Assembly: GCA_963807005.1 (NCBI GenBank)
Contig: CAWDZK010000006.1
Coordinates: forward strand, 1,054,001 to 1,118,000
Length of the DNA stretch: 64,000 bases
Direction: 5' to 3'
From: CAWDZK01 sp963807005
GTDB taxonomy: Bacteria > Actinomycetota > Actinomycetes > JACCUZ01
The first letter of the stretch is position 1, and every line of letters begins with the position of its first letter. Below the pieces are notes generated by a model. It ran no database searches. It was given only the letters and a program-made list of their open reading frames with translations, and was not told where the DNA came from. Positions 52,735 to 61,537 of this stretch are shown here, in pieces. The translations under genes and the position numbers were made by a program.

Positions 52735-53745
52735 ATGGACTACCGCTACCTGGGCCGCAGCGGCCTGAAGATCTCGGAGATCACCTACGGCAACTGGCTG
52801 ACCCACGGGTCCCAGGTGGAGAACGACACCGCCACCGCCTGCGTGCGCGCGGCACTGGACGCCGGCATCTCGACGTTCGACACCGCCGACGCGTACGCCA
52901 ACACCAAGGCGGAGACCGTGCTCGGCGAGGCGCTCAAGGGGGAGCGGCGCGAGTCGCTGGAGATCTTCACCAAGGTGTACTGGCCGACCGGCCCGCGCGG
53001 GAAGAACGACTGCGGTCTGTCGCGCAAGCACGTCATGGAGTCGATCGACGGCTCGTTGCGACGGCTGCGGACGGACTACGTCGACCTCTACCAGGCGCAT
53101 CGCTTCGACACCGAGACGCCGCTCGAGGAGACGATGCAGGCGTTCGCCGACCTGGTCCGGATGGGCAAGGTGCTCTACGTCGGGGTGTCGGAGTGGACCG
53201 CCGAGCAGATCCGGGCCGGCCATGCGCTCGCCGAGGAGATGGGCGTGCACCTCGTGTCGTCGCAGCCGCAGTACTCGATGCTGTGGCGGGTGATCGAGCC
53301 CGAGGTGGTGCCGGCCTGCGCCGAGCTCGGCATCAGCCAGATCGTGTGGTCGCCGATCGCCCAGGGCGTGCTCTCCGGCAAGTACCTGCCGGGTCAGGAC
53401 CGACCGGCCGGGTCGCGGGCGACCGACGACAAGGGCGGCGCCGACATGATCCAGCGCTGGATGGACGACGAGATCCTCGGTCGCGTGCAGCAGCTGCGGC
53501 CGGTCGCCGACGAGCTCGGCCTGACCATGGCCCAGCTCGCGGTCGCCTGGGTGCTGCAGAACGACAACGTCGCGGCCGCGCTCGTCGGTGCCTCCCGGCC
53601 GGAGCAGGTGCACGAGAACGTCAAGGCCGCCGGGGTGCGGATCCCGGCCGAGCTGATGACGCGGATCGACGAGGCCCTGGGCGACGTCGTGGTGAGCGAC
53701 CCGGCGATGACGGCCAAGAACGCCCCCCAGCACCGCCCCACCTGA
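52735..53745 (+). CDS. Aldo/keto reductase
   Basis: A 336-residue NADPH-dependent reductase of the potassium-channel-beta-like group. The catalytic tetrad is visible: Asp and Tyr in FDTADAYANTKAE, Lys in IFTKVYW, His in LYQAHRFD. The cofactor region is VGASRPEQVHENVKA. ATG 52735 gives the canonical MDYRYLGRSGLKIS start. The substrate is unknown. Three palindromes follow. Confidence 0.93.
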   Translation: MDYRYLGRSGLKISEITYGNWLTHGSQVENDTATACVRAALDAGISTFDTADAYANTKAETVLGEALKGERRESLEIFTKVYWPTGPRGKNDCGLSRKHVMESIDGSLRRLRTDYVDLYQAHRFDTETPLEETMQAFADLVRMGKVLYVGVSEWTAEQIRAGHALAEEMGVHLVSSQPQYSMLWRVIEPEVVPACAELGISQIVWSPIAQGVLSGKYLPGQDRPAGSRATDDKGGADMIQRWMDDEILGRVQQLRPVADELGLTMAQLAVAWVLQNDNVAAALVGASRPEQVHENVKAAGVRIPAELMTRIDEALGDVVVSDPAMTAKNAPQHRPT

Positions 53746-53758
53746 CCCGCCCGGCGGC

Positions 53759-53853
53759 CCCAGATGATCACGTAAACGTGATCATCTGGGACTGACAGTG
53801 GCCTGCAGGCCACAGTCAGCGCGAGTTGATCACGTTAACGTGATCAACTCGCG
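53759..53853. repeat. Three adjacent palindromes between convergent genes
   Basis: P1: 53759-53790, 15-bp arms CCCAGATGATCACGT. P2: 53792-53819, CTGAC-a-GTGGCCTG with its mirror. P3: 53820-53853, a 34-bp perfect palindrome with 17-bp arms. P1 and P3 share the core TGATCACGT/ACGTGATCA. They separate the aldo/keto reductase and the convergent DUF3043 gene and can fold on both strands. Confidence 0.92.
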
Positions 53854-53884
53854 AGGGCGGCGGGAGCTGGCGTGCGGTATGGGG

Positions 53885-54472
53885 TCAGCGGGCGCGGCGG
53901 CGTGAGCCGCGCAGCCGCGGCGGGGGCAGCCGGAAGCGGCGGATCTGCATGCTGCGCATGAGGGCGTACGGCACGACACCGCGGGTGCTCTCGTCCGGGA
54001 AGGTCCGCGCCAGCCCGCGCTTGAGCCGGAGCACCAGGAACACCGAGTCGATGACGATGAGCACGACCAGCGCCAGCCACAGCGTGCTGCCGAGGACCTT
54101 GAGCTGGGCGCTGGCGCTGAACGACAGCAGCAGGATGATCACGGCCATCGGCAGGAAGAACTCGGCCACGGTCCGTCGGGCGTCGACGACGTCGCGGACG
54201 TAGCGCCGGACCGGCCCGCGGTCCCGCGGCGGCAGGTTGCGCTCGTCGCCCGCCTTCATCGCGGCGACCTGCGACACCCGCTCCTCGCGCTGCTTGGCGC
54301 GCATCGCCTTGTAGGCCTCCTTGCGCGTCGACGGCGCGGTCACCGCCCGCCGGCGGCCGCGCTCGGCCTCGCGCCGCTTCGGCGTCGGACGCCCCTTGCC
54401 CCCGTCCCTGGCCGCCTGGCCCGACGACGAGGCAGCCTCCTCGGCGGCGGGGCTCTTGCTGCGTCCGAACAC
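53885..54472 (-). CDS. DUF3043 membrane protein
   Basis: A 195-residue protein with a charged, Arg-rich N-terminal half (KRREAERGRRRAVTAPSTRKEAYKAMRAKQREER has the family pattern in shorter pieces), RDRGPVRRYVRDVVDARR, two membrane segments (FFLPMAVIILLLSFS; LWLALVVLIVIDSVFLVLRL) and a basic tail. GTG 54472 matches the usual family start (FGRSKSP). It is found next to pspA-type genes in Streptomyces (recalled). Function unknown. Confidence 0.87.
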   Translation of the reverse strand: MFGRSKSPAAEEAASSSGQAARDGGKGRPTPKRREAERGRRRAVTAPSTRKEAYKAMRAKQREERVSQVAAMKAGDERNLPPRDRGPVRRYVRDVVDARRTVAEFFLPMAVIILLLSFSASAQLKVLGSTLWLALVVLIVIDSVFLVLRLKRGLARTFPDESTRGVVPYALMRSMQIRRFRLPPPRLRGSRRRAR

Positions 54473-54671
54473 GAGCGCCAGCCTACCGGCGGCAGGTCGG
54501 CCCGCCGACGTCGCCGTCATCGGTCACCCGGAGGCGGTCGGGGCGCCGCCCGAGAACGAGCACAGGGGAACTCCGGGCGCCTTGCGCTCGTCGGCAGGGG
54601 AGGGCAGTTCGTCCTAGGGTGGTGCGCAGAGGCCCGTCCGGGCACCGCGACGAAGGGGGTACCGGAGTCCT

Positions 54672-55463
54672 ATGAGCGTCATGAAGCGGCTCAAGCTGAT
54701 CTTCAGTGCCAAGGCGAACAAGGCGCTCGACCGGGCCGAGGACCCACGCGAGACGCTCGACTACTCCTACGAGCGCCAGCTCGAGATGCTGCAGAAGGTA
54801 CGACGCGGCGTGGCCGACGTCGCGACCTCCCGCAAGCGCCTCGAGCTCCAGCTGCAGCAGCTGCAGGCCCAGTCCGACAAGCTCGAGGGCCAGGGCCGGC
54901 AGGCACTCGGCTCCGGCCGGGAGGACCTGGCCCGCGAGGCGCTGACCCGACGGTCGGCCGTGCAGCAGCAGCAGTCTGACCTCGCGGTCCAGCATGCCCA
55001 GCTGCAGGCCGAGGAGGAGAAGCTCACCATGGCCTCCCGGCGGCTGCAGGCCAAGGTCGACGCCTTCCGGACCCGCAAGGAGACGATCAAGGCGACCTAC
55101 ACCGCGGCCGAGGCGCAGACCAAGATCGGCGAGGCCTTCTCCGGCATCTCCGAGGAGATGGGCGACGTCGGCCTGGCCGTCCAGCGGGCCGAGGACAAGA
55201 CCCAGACGATGCAGGCCAGGGCCGGTGCCATCGACGAGCTGCTCGCCAGCGGCGCGCTCGACGATGCGTCCGGCACGGCCAAGGACGACATCACGATGGA
55301 GCTCGAGCGGATGTCGAGCAGCAGCGACGTCGAGCTGGAGCTGGCCCGCCTCAAGGGCGAGATCGGCGCCGCTCCGGCACCGGAGGCGATCGAGGGCGGT
55401 GCCGCGCCCGCCGGCTCCGTCGCTGAGCCCGCCGCCCAGCCGGCCGAGAAGGAGCAGTCATGA
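54672..55463 (+). CDS. pspA: Phage shock protein A / IM30 family
   Basis: A 263-residue ESCRT-III-like membrane-stress protein. An N-terminal amphipathic stretch (SVMKRLKLIFSAKANKALDRAEDPRETLDYSYERQ) leads into long coiled-coil helices (RKRLELQLQQLQAQSDKLE; QQQQSDLAVQHAQLQAEEEKL) and an Ala/Pro-rich tail. The ATG has GGAG at good spacing. It overlaps pspAA by four bases (ATGA). The product protects membrane integrity under stress. Confidence 0.93.
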   Translation: MSVMKRLKLIFSAKANKALDRAEDPRETLDYSYERQLEMLQKVRRGVADVATSRKRLELQLQQLQAQSDKLEGQGRQALGSGREDLAREALTRRSAVQQQQSDLAVQHAQLQAEEEKLTMASRRLQAKVDAFRTRKETIKATYTAAEAQTKIGEAFSGISEEMGDVGLAVQRAEDKTQTMQARAGAIDELLASGALDDASGTAKDDITMELERMSSSSDVELELARLKGEIGAAPAPEAIEGGAAPAGSVAEPAAQPAEKEQS

Positions 55464-55744
55464 TCGTCCGGGTGCTGGGCGAGGGCCAGTACGTCGTCGA
55501 CGACGCCCACTCCGAGCTGCTCAACGGCCTCGACAGCGGGCTCGAGCGCGCCGTGGAGTCCGGCGACGAGGCAGCCTTCCGGTCCGCCCTCGCCGACCTG
55601 CTCGCCCAGGTGCGGGCCGTGGGGGAGCGGCTGCCCGACGAGTCGCTGGAGGAGTCCGACGCGCTGCTGCCGGACGAGAGCAGCTCGCTCGACGAGGTCC
55701 GCGCGCTGCTGAGCGACTCGGACCAGGGCCTCATCCCCGGCTGA
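55460..55744 (+). CDS. pspAA: PspA-associated protein PspAA
   Basis: A 94-residue protein (MIVRVLGEGQYVVDDAHSEL, LNGLDSGLERAVESGDEAAF, LLPDESSSLDEVRALLSDS) typical of small PspAA partners directly after pspA. Its start overlaps the pspA stop, so the two are translated together. Its exact job is unknown; it probably tunes PspA assembly. Confidence 0.88.
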   Translation: MIVRVLGEGQYVVDDAHSELLNGLDSGLERAVESGDEAAFRSALADLLAQVRAVGERLPDESLEESDALLPDESSSLDEVRALLSDSDQGLIPG

Positions 55745-55784
55745 CCGCCCCGCGTCCCGACAACCCACCTGCCCGAGGCACCCC

Positions 55785-56681
55785 ATGGCACGCACCCGCT
55801 ACGTCCCCGACCGCGGACTCTCCGCGCGGATGGGGCTGACCGTCTTCTTCCTCGGGCTGCTGTACGTCGTGCTCATCGTGCTCGTGACCAGCTACACCAA
55901 CCTGGTGCTCGGGCTGATCATCGCGGGCGGTGCGCTGTTCGCCCAGTGGTACTTCAGCGACCGCATCGCCCTCTACGCCATGCACGGCCGGGTCGTCACG
56001 CCCGAGGAGGCTCCCGAGCTGCACGGCATCGTCGATCGGCTCTGCGCCCTGGCCGACATGCCGAAGCCGACGGTGGCGATCGCCGACAGCGACGTGCCCA
56101 ACGCGTTCGCCACCGGACGTACCCCTCAGCGGGCCGTGGTCTGCGCGACCACCGGCCTGATGCACCGTCTCGACGAGCGTGAGCTCGAGGGCGTGCTCGC
56201 GCACGAGCTCTCGCACGTGGCGCACCGCGACGTCACCGTGATGACGGTCGCGTCGGTCGTCGGCGTGCTCGCCGGCTTCCTCACCCGGATCGTCCTGTAC
56301 TCCGGCATGGGCCGACGCCGGGGCAGCAACAACGGGCCGCCGGTCGTGCTCGTCGTCATGCTCGTCTCGATCGTCGTGTACGCGCTGGCGTTCCTGCTGA
56401 CCCGGGCGCTGTCCCGCTACCGCGAGCTTGCCGCCGACCGCGCCGGGGCCTTCCTCACCGCGCAGCCGTCGGCGCTGGCGTCCGCGCTGACGAAGATCAG
56501 CGGCGAGATGGGTCGGATCCCGAGCCGGGACCTGCGCGAGGCCGAGCCGTACAACGCGTTCTTCTTCGCTCCGGCGGCCGCACCCGGCTTCACGCTGTCG
56601 TCGCTGTTCTCGACCCACCCGCCGCTGCAGAAGCGGCTGGACCAGCTCGGGCAGATCTCGGCCACGCTCTCGCGCCCGTGA
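55785..56681 (+). CDS. htpX: HtpX-like membrane zinc metalloprotease (M48)
   Basis: A 298-residue protease. Two N-terminal membrane segments (LTVFFLGLLYVVLIVLVTSY; LVLGLIIAGGALFAQWYF), the zinc motif HELSHVAHRD, two more segments (VASVVGVLAGFLTRIVLYSG; VVLVVMLVSIVVYALAFLL) and the third zinc ligand in YRELAADRAGA. It degrades misfolded membrane proteins. Being between pspAA and pspAB places it in the envelope-stress unit. Confidence 0.92.
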   Translation: MARTRYVPDRGLSARMGLTVFFLGLLYVVLIVLVTSYTNLVLGLIIAGGALFAQWYFSDRIALYAMHGRVVTPEEAPELHGIVDRLCALADMPKPTVAIADSDVPNAFATGRTPQRAVVCATTGLMHRLDERELEGVLAHELSHVAHRDVTVMTVASVVGVLAGFLTRIVLYSGMGRRRGSNNGPPVVLVVMLVSIVVYALAFLLTRALSRYRELAADRAGAFLTAQPSALASALTKISGEMGRIPSRDLREAEPYNAFFFAPAAAPGFTLSSLFSTHPPLQKRLDQLGQISATLSRP

Positions 56682-57259
56682 GCCTGCTCGACAAGCTGCT
56701 GGGCCGCAGCACCCCGCCCCAGCCGACTCTCGACCAGCTGTTCGCGCTCACCGACGCCGCGCTCACCCTCGAGGCCGCGATGGGGCTCAAGCCGACCGGC
56801 CTGGGCTCGGTGGCCTACCGCGCCGCCGAGGGCCGGGCTTCCGCTGACGTGACCGCCGACGCCGAGGCTCTGGTCGGTACGGGCGGCGGCCCCGCCGTGG
56901 AGCGCAGCGTCGACGCGTTCGGCTACACCTGGTTGCTGGTCCGCCACGACCCCCGCGACACCCCGGGCCTGGTGACCGACCTGCACGCCGTGAACTCCGA
57001 CCTGGTGGCCGCCGGGTTCGGGCCGACCCTGCTCTGCTCGCTGGTGACCCTCGCCGACGGCGCCGGACACCAGGTCGGGCTGGTGTACCTGTACAAGCGC
57101 GGCACGTTCTACCCGTTCGCGCCGTCCGGGGCGAAGGCCCGCGACACGGCGTTCGAGCTGCAGGTCCGCGCGGCGGTCGGGTCCGACCTGCCCGTCGAGC
57201 CCGAGGTCACGCGCTGGTTCCCGGTGTGGGGAGCGCCCGGACTCACCCCAGCCCCGTGA
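56678..57259 (+). CDS. pspAB: PspA-associated protein PspAB
   Basis: A 193-residue soluble protein (SLLDKLLGRSTPPQPTLDQL, FALTDAALTLEAAMGLKPTG, GYTWLLVRHDPRDTPGLVTDL, YLYKRGTFYPFAPSG) matching the PspAB family. GTG 56678 overlaps the htpX stop by four bases. Its TGA stop lies in the left arm of a palindromic repeat. Confidence 0.87.
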   Translation: MSLLDKLLGRSTPPQPTLDQLFALTDAALTLEAAMGLKPTGLGSVAYRAAEGRASADVTADAEALVGTGGGPAVERSVDAFGYTWLLVRHDPRDTPGLVTDLHAVNSDLVAAGFGPTLLCSLVTLADGAGHQVGLVYLYKRGTFYPFAPSGAKARDTAFELQVRAAVGSDLPVEPEVTRWFPVWGAPGLTPAP

Positions 57260-57311
57260 TCATGAAGGTTCACCCGCGCTCCAGCCGGGGCGAACCTTCA
57301 TGATCACGGGG
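57252..57311. repeat. Palindromic repeat, copy 1
   Basis: 20-bp perfect arms (57252-57271 and 57292-57311, CCCCGTGATCATGAAGGTTC) flank a 20-nt loop. The left arm supplies the pspAB stop codon and the right arm supplies the stop of the convergent AbiEi-like gene. A near copy lies at 58380-58435 in the same orientation, with a similar loop. Confidence 0.95.
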
Positions 57312-58293
57312 GGTCGGGGAGAGTGCAGCCGGGGCCGCAGCGCTGCGGCGTGCCGTCCCACCCGCCTCGCGCCAGGACGGCGGCCACCTGGCCCGCCACG
57401 GCGCACGGGGTCGCGGTCACCGCGCGCCACCCGAAGCGCAGCGTGCGTACCTCCTCGGTGACGAGGAGCTCGTTGTCGCGCATCTGGTCGTGCTCCCTGA
57501 GCTCGGCCGGGTGGTACGCCGCCCCGTCGAGCTCCACCACCAGGGCGTACTCGTCGTAGCGCACGTCGCGGTAGCGGCGCCGACCGGCGCGGCCCTCGGC
57601 CCGGTTGCGCGTTCCTCGGGGCAGCTGGTGGCCGCGCTCGACACCCCGGAAGTAGCGCCGCTCCAGCGCAGACAGCACGCCGGCCACGACATCGGCGAGC
57701 AGGTCGGTCAGCAACGCCCGGTGCCGGATCTTCAGCCGCCGGTCGAGGTGCGCGGTGAGCCGGTCGGCGGTCGTCAGCCGACGCTGGCAGGCCCGCAGGA
57801 CCAGGTCGATGACCTCAGCGGGCTTGCTGCCCGGCAGGTCGGCGAGATCGAGCACGGTGTCCTCGACCCGGGTCCGCGGCGGGTCGAGCGTCGGGTGCCG
57901 GGTGTCGGCGAGGTGCACGGCGTAGTGGATGCGCAGCCCCTCCTGCGGCCGCACCCGCCGCTGCACCGGCACCGTGACGTGGACCTCGTCAGGGGCGTTG
58001 TCGCGCAGGGACCACCACCAGGCGGCAGTGGCGTGGGACAGCACGACGCCCTCCCCGGCGTACAGCAGACCTGCCCAGCACCTGGTGGGGTAGCCGACCG
58101 CCGACCCGGCTCCCCTCAGGTAGACCCCGGGCAACGCGCTGGGGGACCAGCGCCGGGCGGCGAGCTCCCGGGCGATCTGGGCGTCGTCGATGCCGAGCCG
58201 CACCAGCTGGCGCCGGGAGAGGGCACCCTCCTGCTCGGCGGCGAGGGCGAGCACGCAGGGGTCCCCGGGCTGGGCGGGACGGCGTCTCGGCAT
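57304..58293 (-). CDS. AbiEi-like HTH protein with C-terminal DUF559 (endonuclease-fold) domain
   Basis: A 329-residue protein. Residues about 12-50 form a winged-helix AbiEi-type domain (EGALSRRQLVRLGIDDAQIARELAARRW, then PGVYLRG). The middle includes LSHATAAWWWSLRDNAPDEVHVTV. The C-terminus (YRDVRYDEYALVVELDGAAYH, HDQMRDNELLVTEEVRTLRFGWRAVT) resembles DUF559/Vsr-like PD-(D/E)xK folds. No AbiEii toxin gene is adjacent. ATG 58293 is chosen; the upstream extension is Arg-rich and runs into the repeat. It is bracketed by two direct copies of a palindromic repeat. Confidence 0.78.
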   Translation of the reverse strand: MPRRRPAQPGDPCVLALAAEQEGALSRRQLVRLGIDDAQIARELAARRWSPSALPGVYLRGAGSAVGYPTRCWAGLLYAGEGVVLSHATAAWWWSLRDNAPDEVHVTVPVQRRVRPQEGLRIHYAVHLADTRHPTLDPPRTRVEDTVLDLADLPGSKPAEVIDLVLRACQRRLTTADRLTAHLDRRLKIRHRALLTDLLADVVAGVLSALERRYFRGVERGHQLPRGTRNRAEGRAGRRRYRDVRYDEYALVVELDGAAYHPAELREHDQMRDNELLVTEEVRTLRFGWRAVTATPCAVAGQVAAVLARGGWDGTPQRCGPGCTLPDPP

Positions 58294-58379
58294 CCACCCA
58301 CGCTGGCCGAGCCGGCGACGGCCGGGCCGCCTCCACCCAGCTTCTGTGGACGGACCACGGCCTGTGGACACCCCCCACC

Positions 58380-58435
58380 CCGTGATCATGAAGGTTCACC
58401 TGCGCTCTAGCGGGGGCGAACCTTCATGATCACGG
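58380..58435. repeat. Palindromic repeat, copy 2
   Basis: 18-bp arms (58380-58397 and 58418-58435, CCGTGATCATGAAGGTTC) match copy 1 exactly. The 20-nt loop (ACCTGCGCTCTAGCGGGGGC) differs from the copy 1 loop at three positions. Same orientation as copy 1, 1.1 kb apart, with one gene in between. Confidence 0.95.
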
Positions 58436-58457
58436 CGGGGTCGGGGAGGATGGCGCC

Positions 58458-59483
58458 GTGAAGGTCCTCGTCGCCCCAGACCGCTACGGGGCCGAGCTGG
58501 CGGCGGCGGAGGCGGCCGAGGCGGTCGCCCTCGGCTGGTCCCGCAGCGCGCCGTACGACGAGCTGGACCTGCTGCCGCTCTCCGACGGCGGGCCGGGGTT
58601 CGTCGACGTCCTCGCCGCGTCCTTCCGCGACGCGACCGAGACCGGGGTGGTCACGGTCCGGGGCCCGCTGGGTGACCCGGTGCCGGCCCGGGTGCTGACC
58701 CGCGGCGGCACCGCGTACGTCGAGGCGGCCGAGGCGGTGGGGCTGCACCTGGTCGCGCCCGCCGACCGCGACCCGCTGCTCGCCACGTCGTACGGCGTCG
58801 GCGAGCTGCTGCTGGCCGCCGCAGCCACCGGCGCCGGGCGGCTCGTCGTGGGGGTGGGCGGCACCGCGACCACCGACGGCGGGCGCGGGCTGATGGCCGC
58901 GATCGAGGGCCACCGGGACGACCTGGCCGGGCTGGAGCTGGTCGCCGCCACCGCCACCGACGCACCCCTGATGGGGCACTCCGGCGCAGCGCACGGCTTC
59001 GCCGCCGCGAAGGGTGCCGACCGGGCCGCGCGCGACCGCCTCGAGGAGCAGCTGCGGTCCTGGGCCACCGAGACCGACGGCGGCCTGGCCGTGCGGCCAG
59101 GCGCCGGGGCCGGCGGCGGCATCGGTTTCGGGCTGCTGCTGCTCGGCGCCCAACGGGTCAACGGCACGGCGCTGGTGGCCGAGCTCACCGGCCTCGACGA
59201 GCGCGTCCGGGCCGCCGACCTCGCCGTGACCGCTCTGGAGGTCTTCGACTGGGAGTCCCTGCGCGGCCGTGTGGTCGTCGGCGTGACCCGGGCCGCCCAG
59301 CATGCGGGGCGGCCGACGGTGGTGCTCGCCGAGCGGGTCGAGGTGGGGCGGCGGGAGCTGTCCTCGGTCGGGGTCGACGCGGCGTACGCCGCCGTGGACA
59401 CGCCGCTCGGGGACGATCCGCTGTCCTCCGCCGACCGGCTCTCGGTGCTGGCCGCCCGGGTGGCCCGGACCTGGTCCCGGTGA
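58458..59483 (+). CDS. glxK: Glycerate kinase
   Basis: A 341-residue kinase of the GlxK type that phosphorylates D-glycerate. Family landmarks: VLVAPDRYGAELAAAEAAEAV, LPLSDGGPGFVDVL, GVGGTATTDGGRGLMAAI and GGGIGFGLLLLGA. The usual lysine-rich start (DSFKGS) is here DRYGAEL, a departure from the family. GTG 58458 lies 22 bp after repeat copy 2. Glycerate kinase beside erpA is also seen in mycobacteria (recalled). Confidence 0.88.
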   Translation: MKVLVAPDRYGAELAAAEAAEAVALGWSRSAPYDELDLLPLSDGGPGFVDVLAASFRDATETGVVTVRGPLGDPVPARVLTRGGTAYVEAAEAVGLHLVAPADRDPLLATSYGVGELLLAAAATGAGRLVVGVGGTATTDGGRGLMAAIEGHRDDLAGLELVAATATDAPLMGHSGAAHGFAAAKGADRAARDRLEEQLRSWATETDGGLAVRPGAGAGGGIGFGLLLLGAQRVNGTALVAELTGLDERVRAADLAVTALEVFDWESLRGRVVVGVTRAAQHAGRPTVVLAERVEVGRRELSSVGVDAAYAAVDTPLGDDPLSSADRLSVLAARVARTWSR

Positions 59484-59671
59484 CCGCGACCGCCCGCATC
59501 CGGACCCCGCCGGGCGTGACGCAGACCACACCGGTGCGGCCGGGGGTGCAGAACGGGGTGGCTGTGTCACCATGGACAGCGAAGACCACAGGCGGAATGA
59601 ACAGCGCCGGCGACCAGTTCGCCGGAAGTGCAGCACCACCCGCCTGACCTCGGATCTCCAGGAGCTACCAG

Positions 59672-60034
59672 ATGACCGTTCAGGACCAGACCACCGAGCA
59701 GGGGACCGCCACCGGCATCCTGCTCACCGACGCAGCCGCGTCGAAGGTCAAGAGCCTGCTCGAGCAGGAGGGCCGGGACGACCTGGCCCTGCGCGTCGCC
59801 GTGCAGCCGGGTGGCTGCAGCGGCCTGCGCTACCAGCTCTTCTTCGACGAGCGCACCCTCGACGGCGACGTCACGACCGACTTCGGCGGCGTCGGCGTCG
59901 TGGTCGACCGGATGAGCACGCCGTACCTCGCCGGTGCGACGATCGACTTCGTCGACACCATCGAGAAGCAGGGCTTCACGATCGACAACCCGAACGCAGG
60001 CGGGTCCTGCGCCTGCGGCGACTCGTTCCACTGA
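59672..60034 (+). CDS. erpA: A-type iron-sulfur cluster insertion protein
   Basis: A 120-residue HesB/IscA-family carrier. The three cluster-binding cysteines are in QPGGCSGLRYQLFF and AGGSCACGDSFH. The ATG has CAGGAG eight bases upstream. It delivers Fe-S clusters to client enzymes; LipA in this window is one plausible client. A clear terminator follows. Confidence 0.93.
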   Translation: MTVQDQTTEQGTATGILLTDAAASKVKSLLEQEGRDDLALRVAVQPGGCSGLRYQLFFDERTLDGDVTTDFGGVGVVVDRMSTPYLAGATIDFVDTIEKQGFTIDNPNAGGSCACGDSFH

Positions 60035-60092
60035 GCCGTCCGCACCCGAACCACCAGCGGGCCACCCACGGGGGCACAGCCCGCAGCACACG

Positions 60093-60119
60093 CGGCCCGG
60101 TCCGACACGGACCGGGCCG
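60093..60119. terminator. Hairpin terminator after erpA
   Basis: CGGCCCGGTCC (60093-60103) pairs perfectly with 60109-60119 across GACAC. It lies between erpA and the convergent membrane-anchored protein gene. Confidence 0.88.
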
Positions 60120-60137
60120 TCGTGCGTCCGGACGCTG

Positions 60138-61493
60138 CTACCTCGTGGGGCCGAGCAGGACGCTGCCGGTGTCGCCGTCCTCCACCGTCCGGAGGCCGAG
60201 CGGCTTTCGCAGGGTCACCGTGGCGTGCCGCTCCTGGGCGAGGTCGATGCAGACCTTGCCGCTCTGCGGGCCCTTCTGGAGCAGCCAGATCCGCACCCGG
60301 GTGTCGTCCTCCACGACCCGGACGTCGTAGGAGTAGCACGCGGCCACCCCGCCCCAGAACGTCAGGTCCAGGGTGCGGTCGTCGGCTCCGCGGGTGACCG
60401 CGGTGAACCTCGACTGAGGGTCGGGCACCGGCTCGCCGGGGCCGGCCCCGGGCGGGCTGGTGCCTGGCCCGACCGGCGGCACCGCCGTCGCGGTGCCGCT
60501 CGAACCGGGGGAGCCGCCGCTTCCGTCGACCGTGGCCGGCTGCACGAGATCGGGGTCGACGGCCACCTGGACGAGCGGGTACCGGGAGCCGCGCACCTCG
60601 AAGAGCCAGGCCGGGACGAGCAGGTAGCCGTCCGGCGCCTGCTGCAGGGACAGACCGAGCTCGGCACCGGTGATCGTGATCGGGCCGCCGCACGGCACCG
60701 GGTCGGCACTCTCGGGCAGGGGCTCCGGGCAGGCCATCAGAGGCATCGGCAGCGGGGTCCGGCGCAGCAGCTGGTAGGCGTCGGTGGCCGTCACGAGCGG
60801 GTAGCTGTCCCGCTCTGCGGTCCGCGCCAGCCAGCCCGACCCGCTCACCACGTGCGAGCCGTCGGCGGCGACCAGCGTGGTGCCGAACCCGGAGGTGCGC
60901 AGGCCGCCCACCCGCGGGTCGATGGTGAAGACATCGGTGCCGTCCGGGCCGGGCAGCCCGCCCTGCTCGTCCGCCTCGGCGCCGTCGAGCCCGAGGACGC
61001 GGAGCAGCTCGCCGAGGCGGGGGAGGTCTCCGCGCGGGTCCGGCCCTCGGGCGGGGCAGTCGACGGCGGTGGCTGCCTGGCCCGAGGAGACGGCGGTGTC
61101 GGGCGACTCGGGCGACACCGTCGCGATCGCGCAGCTGGTCGCGCCCGTCGACCAGCGGCCAGACGCCTCGACGGTGAGCGATGCGGCGAGCGGGCCCAGG
61201 GCGGACCGGAGGGCCGCCTCGTCGTCGGACGCCTCGACCCTGTGCACGGGCGCGTTGCCCGGGCCGTCGGGCAGGACGGCCGGGTCGGCCAGCGAGTAGC
61301 GCGGGTCGACCGCCGCGGCCTCGCCCGCCGGGGTCCAGCCGACCAGCCGTAGCGGCTGCGGCCCACCTCCGGCCCCCGGGCCCGAGGAGGCGGAGCCACC
61401 TCCCCGCAGCGCCAGCCAGGTGCCGCCGACGGCGACGAGGACGAGCACCGCGACGGCGAGCGGTGCGAACCGGCGTACGGTCTGCTCTCCCAT
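60138..61493 (-). CDS. Membrane-anchored extracytoplasmic protein, function unknown
   Basis: A 451-residue protein with one N-terminal membrane segment (FAPLAVAVLVLVAVGGTWLAL, residues 9-29) and a large outer part. Recognisable pieces are GWTPAGEAAAVDPRYSL, GGPITITGAELGLSLQQAPDGYLLVPAWLFEV, a Pro/Gly/Ser linker near 345-375 and a C-terminal domain (GGVAACYSYDVRVVEDDTRVRI, ERHATVTLRKPLGLRTVEDG). The C-terminal part resembles conserved actinobacterial lipoprotein/membrane proteins without a known role. ATG 61493 is used. Confidence 0.72.
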   Translation of the reverse strand: MGEQTVRRFAPLAVAVLVLVAVGGTWLALRGGGSASSGPGAGGGPQPLRLVGWTPAGEAAAVDPRYSLADPAVLPDGPGNAPVHRVEASDDEAALRSALGPLAASLTVEASGRWSTGATSCAIATVSPESPDTAVSSGQAATAVDCPARGPDPRGDLPRLGELLRVLGLDGAEADEQGGLPGPDGTDVFTIDPRVGGLRTSGFGTTLVAADGSHVVSGSGWLARTAERDSYPLVTATDAYQLLRRTPLPMPLMACPEPLPESADPVPCGGPITITGAELGLSLQQAPDGYLLVPAWLFEVRGSRYPLVQVAVDPDLVQPATVDGSGGSPGSSGTATAVPPVGPGTSPPGAGPGEPVPDPQSRFTAVTRGADDRTLDLTFWGGVAACYSYDVRVVEDDTRVRIWLLQKGPQSGKVCIDLAQERHATVTLRKPLGLRTVEDGDTGSVLLGPTR

Positions 61494-61537
61494 GAAGGTC
61501 GGACGCCGGGCGCCGGCGAACGGTTCCGTCGGTCCTG

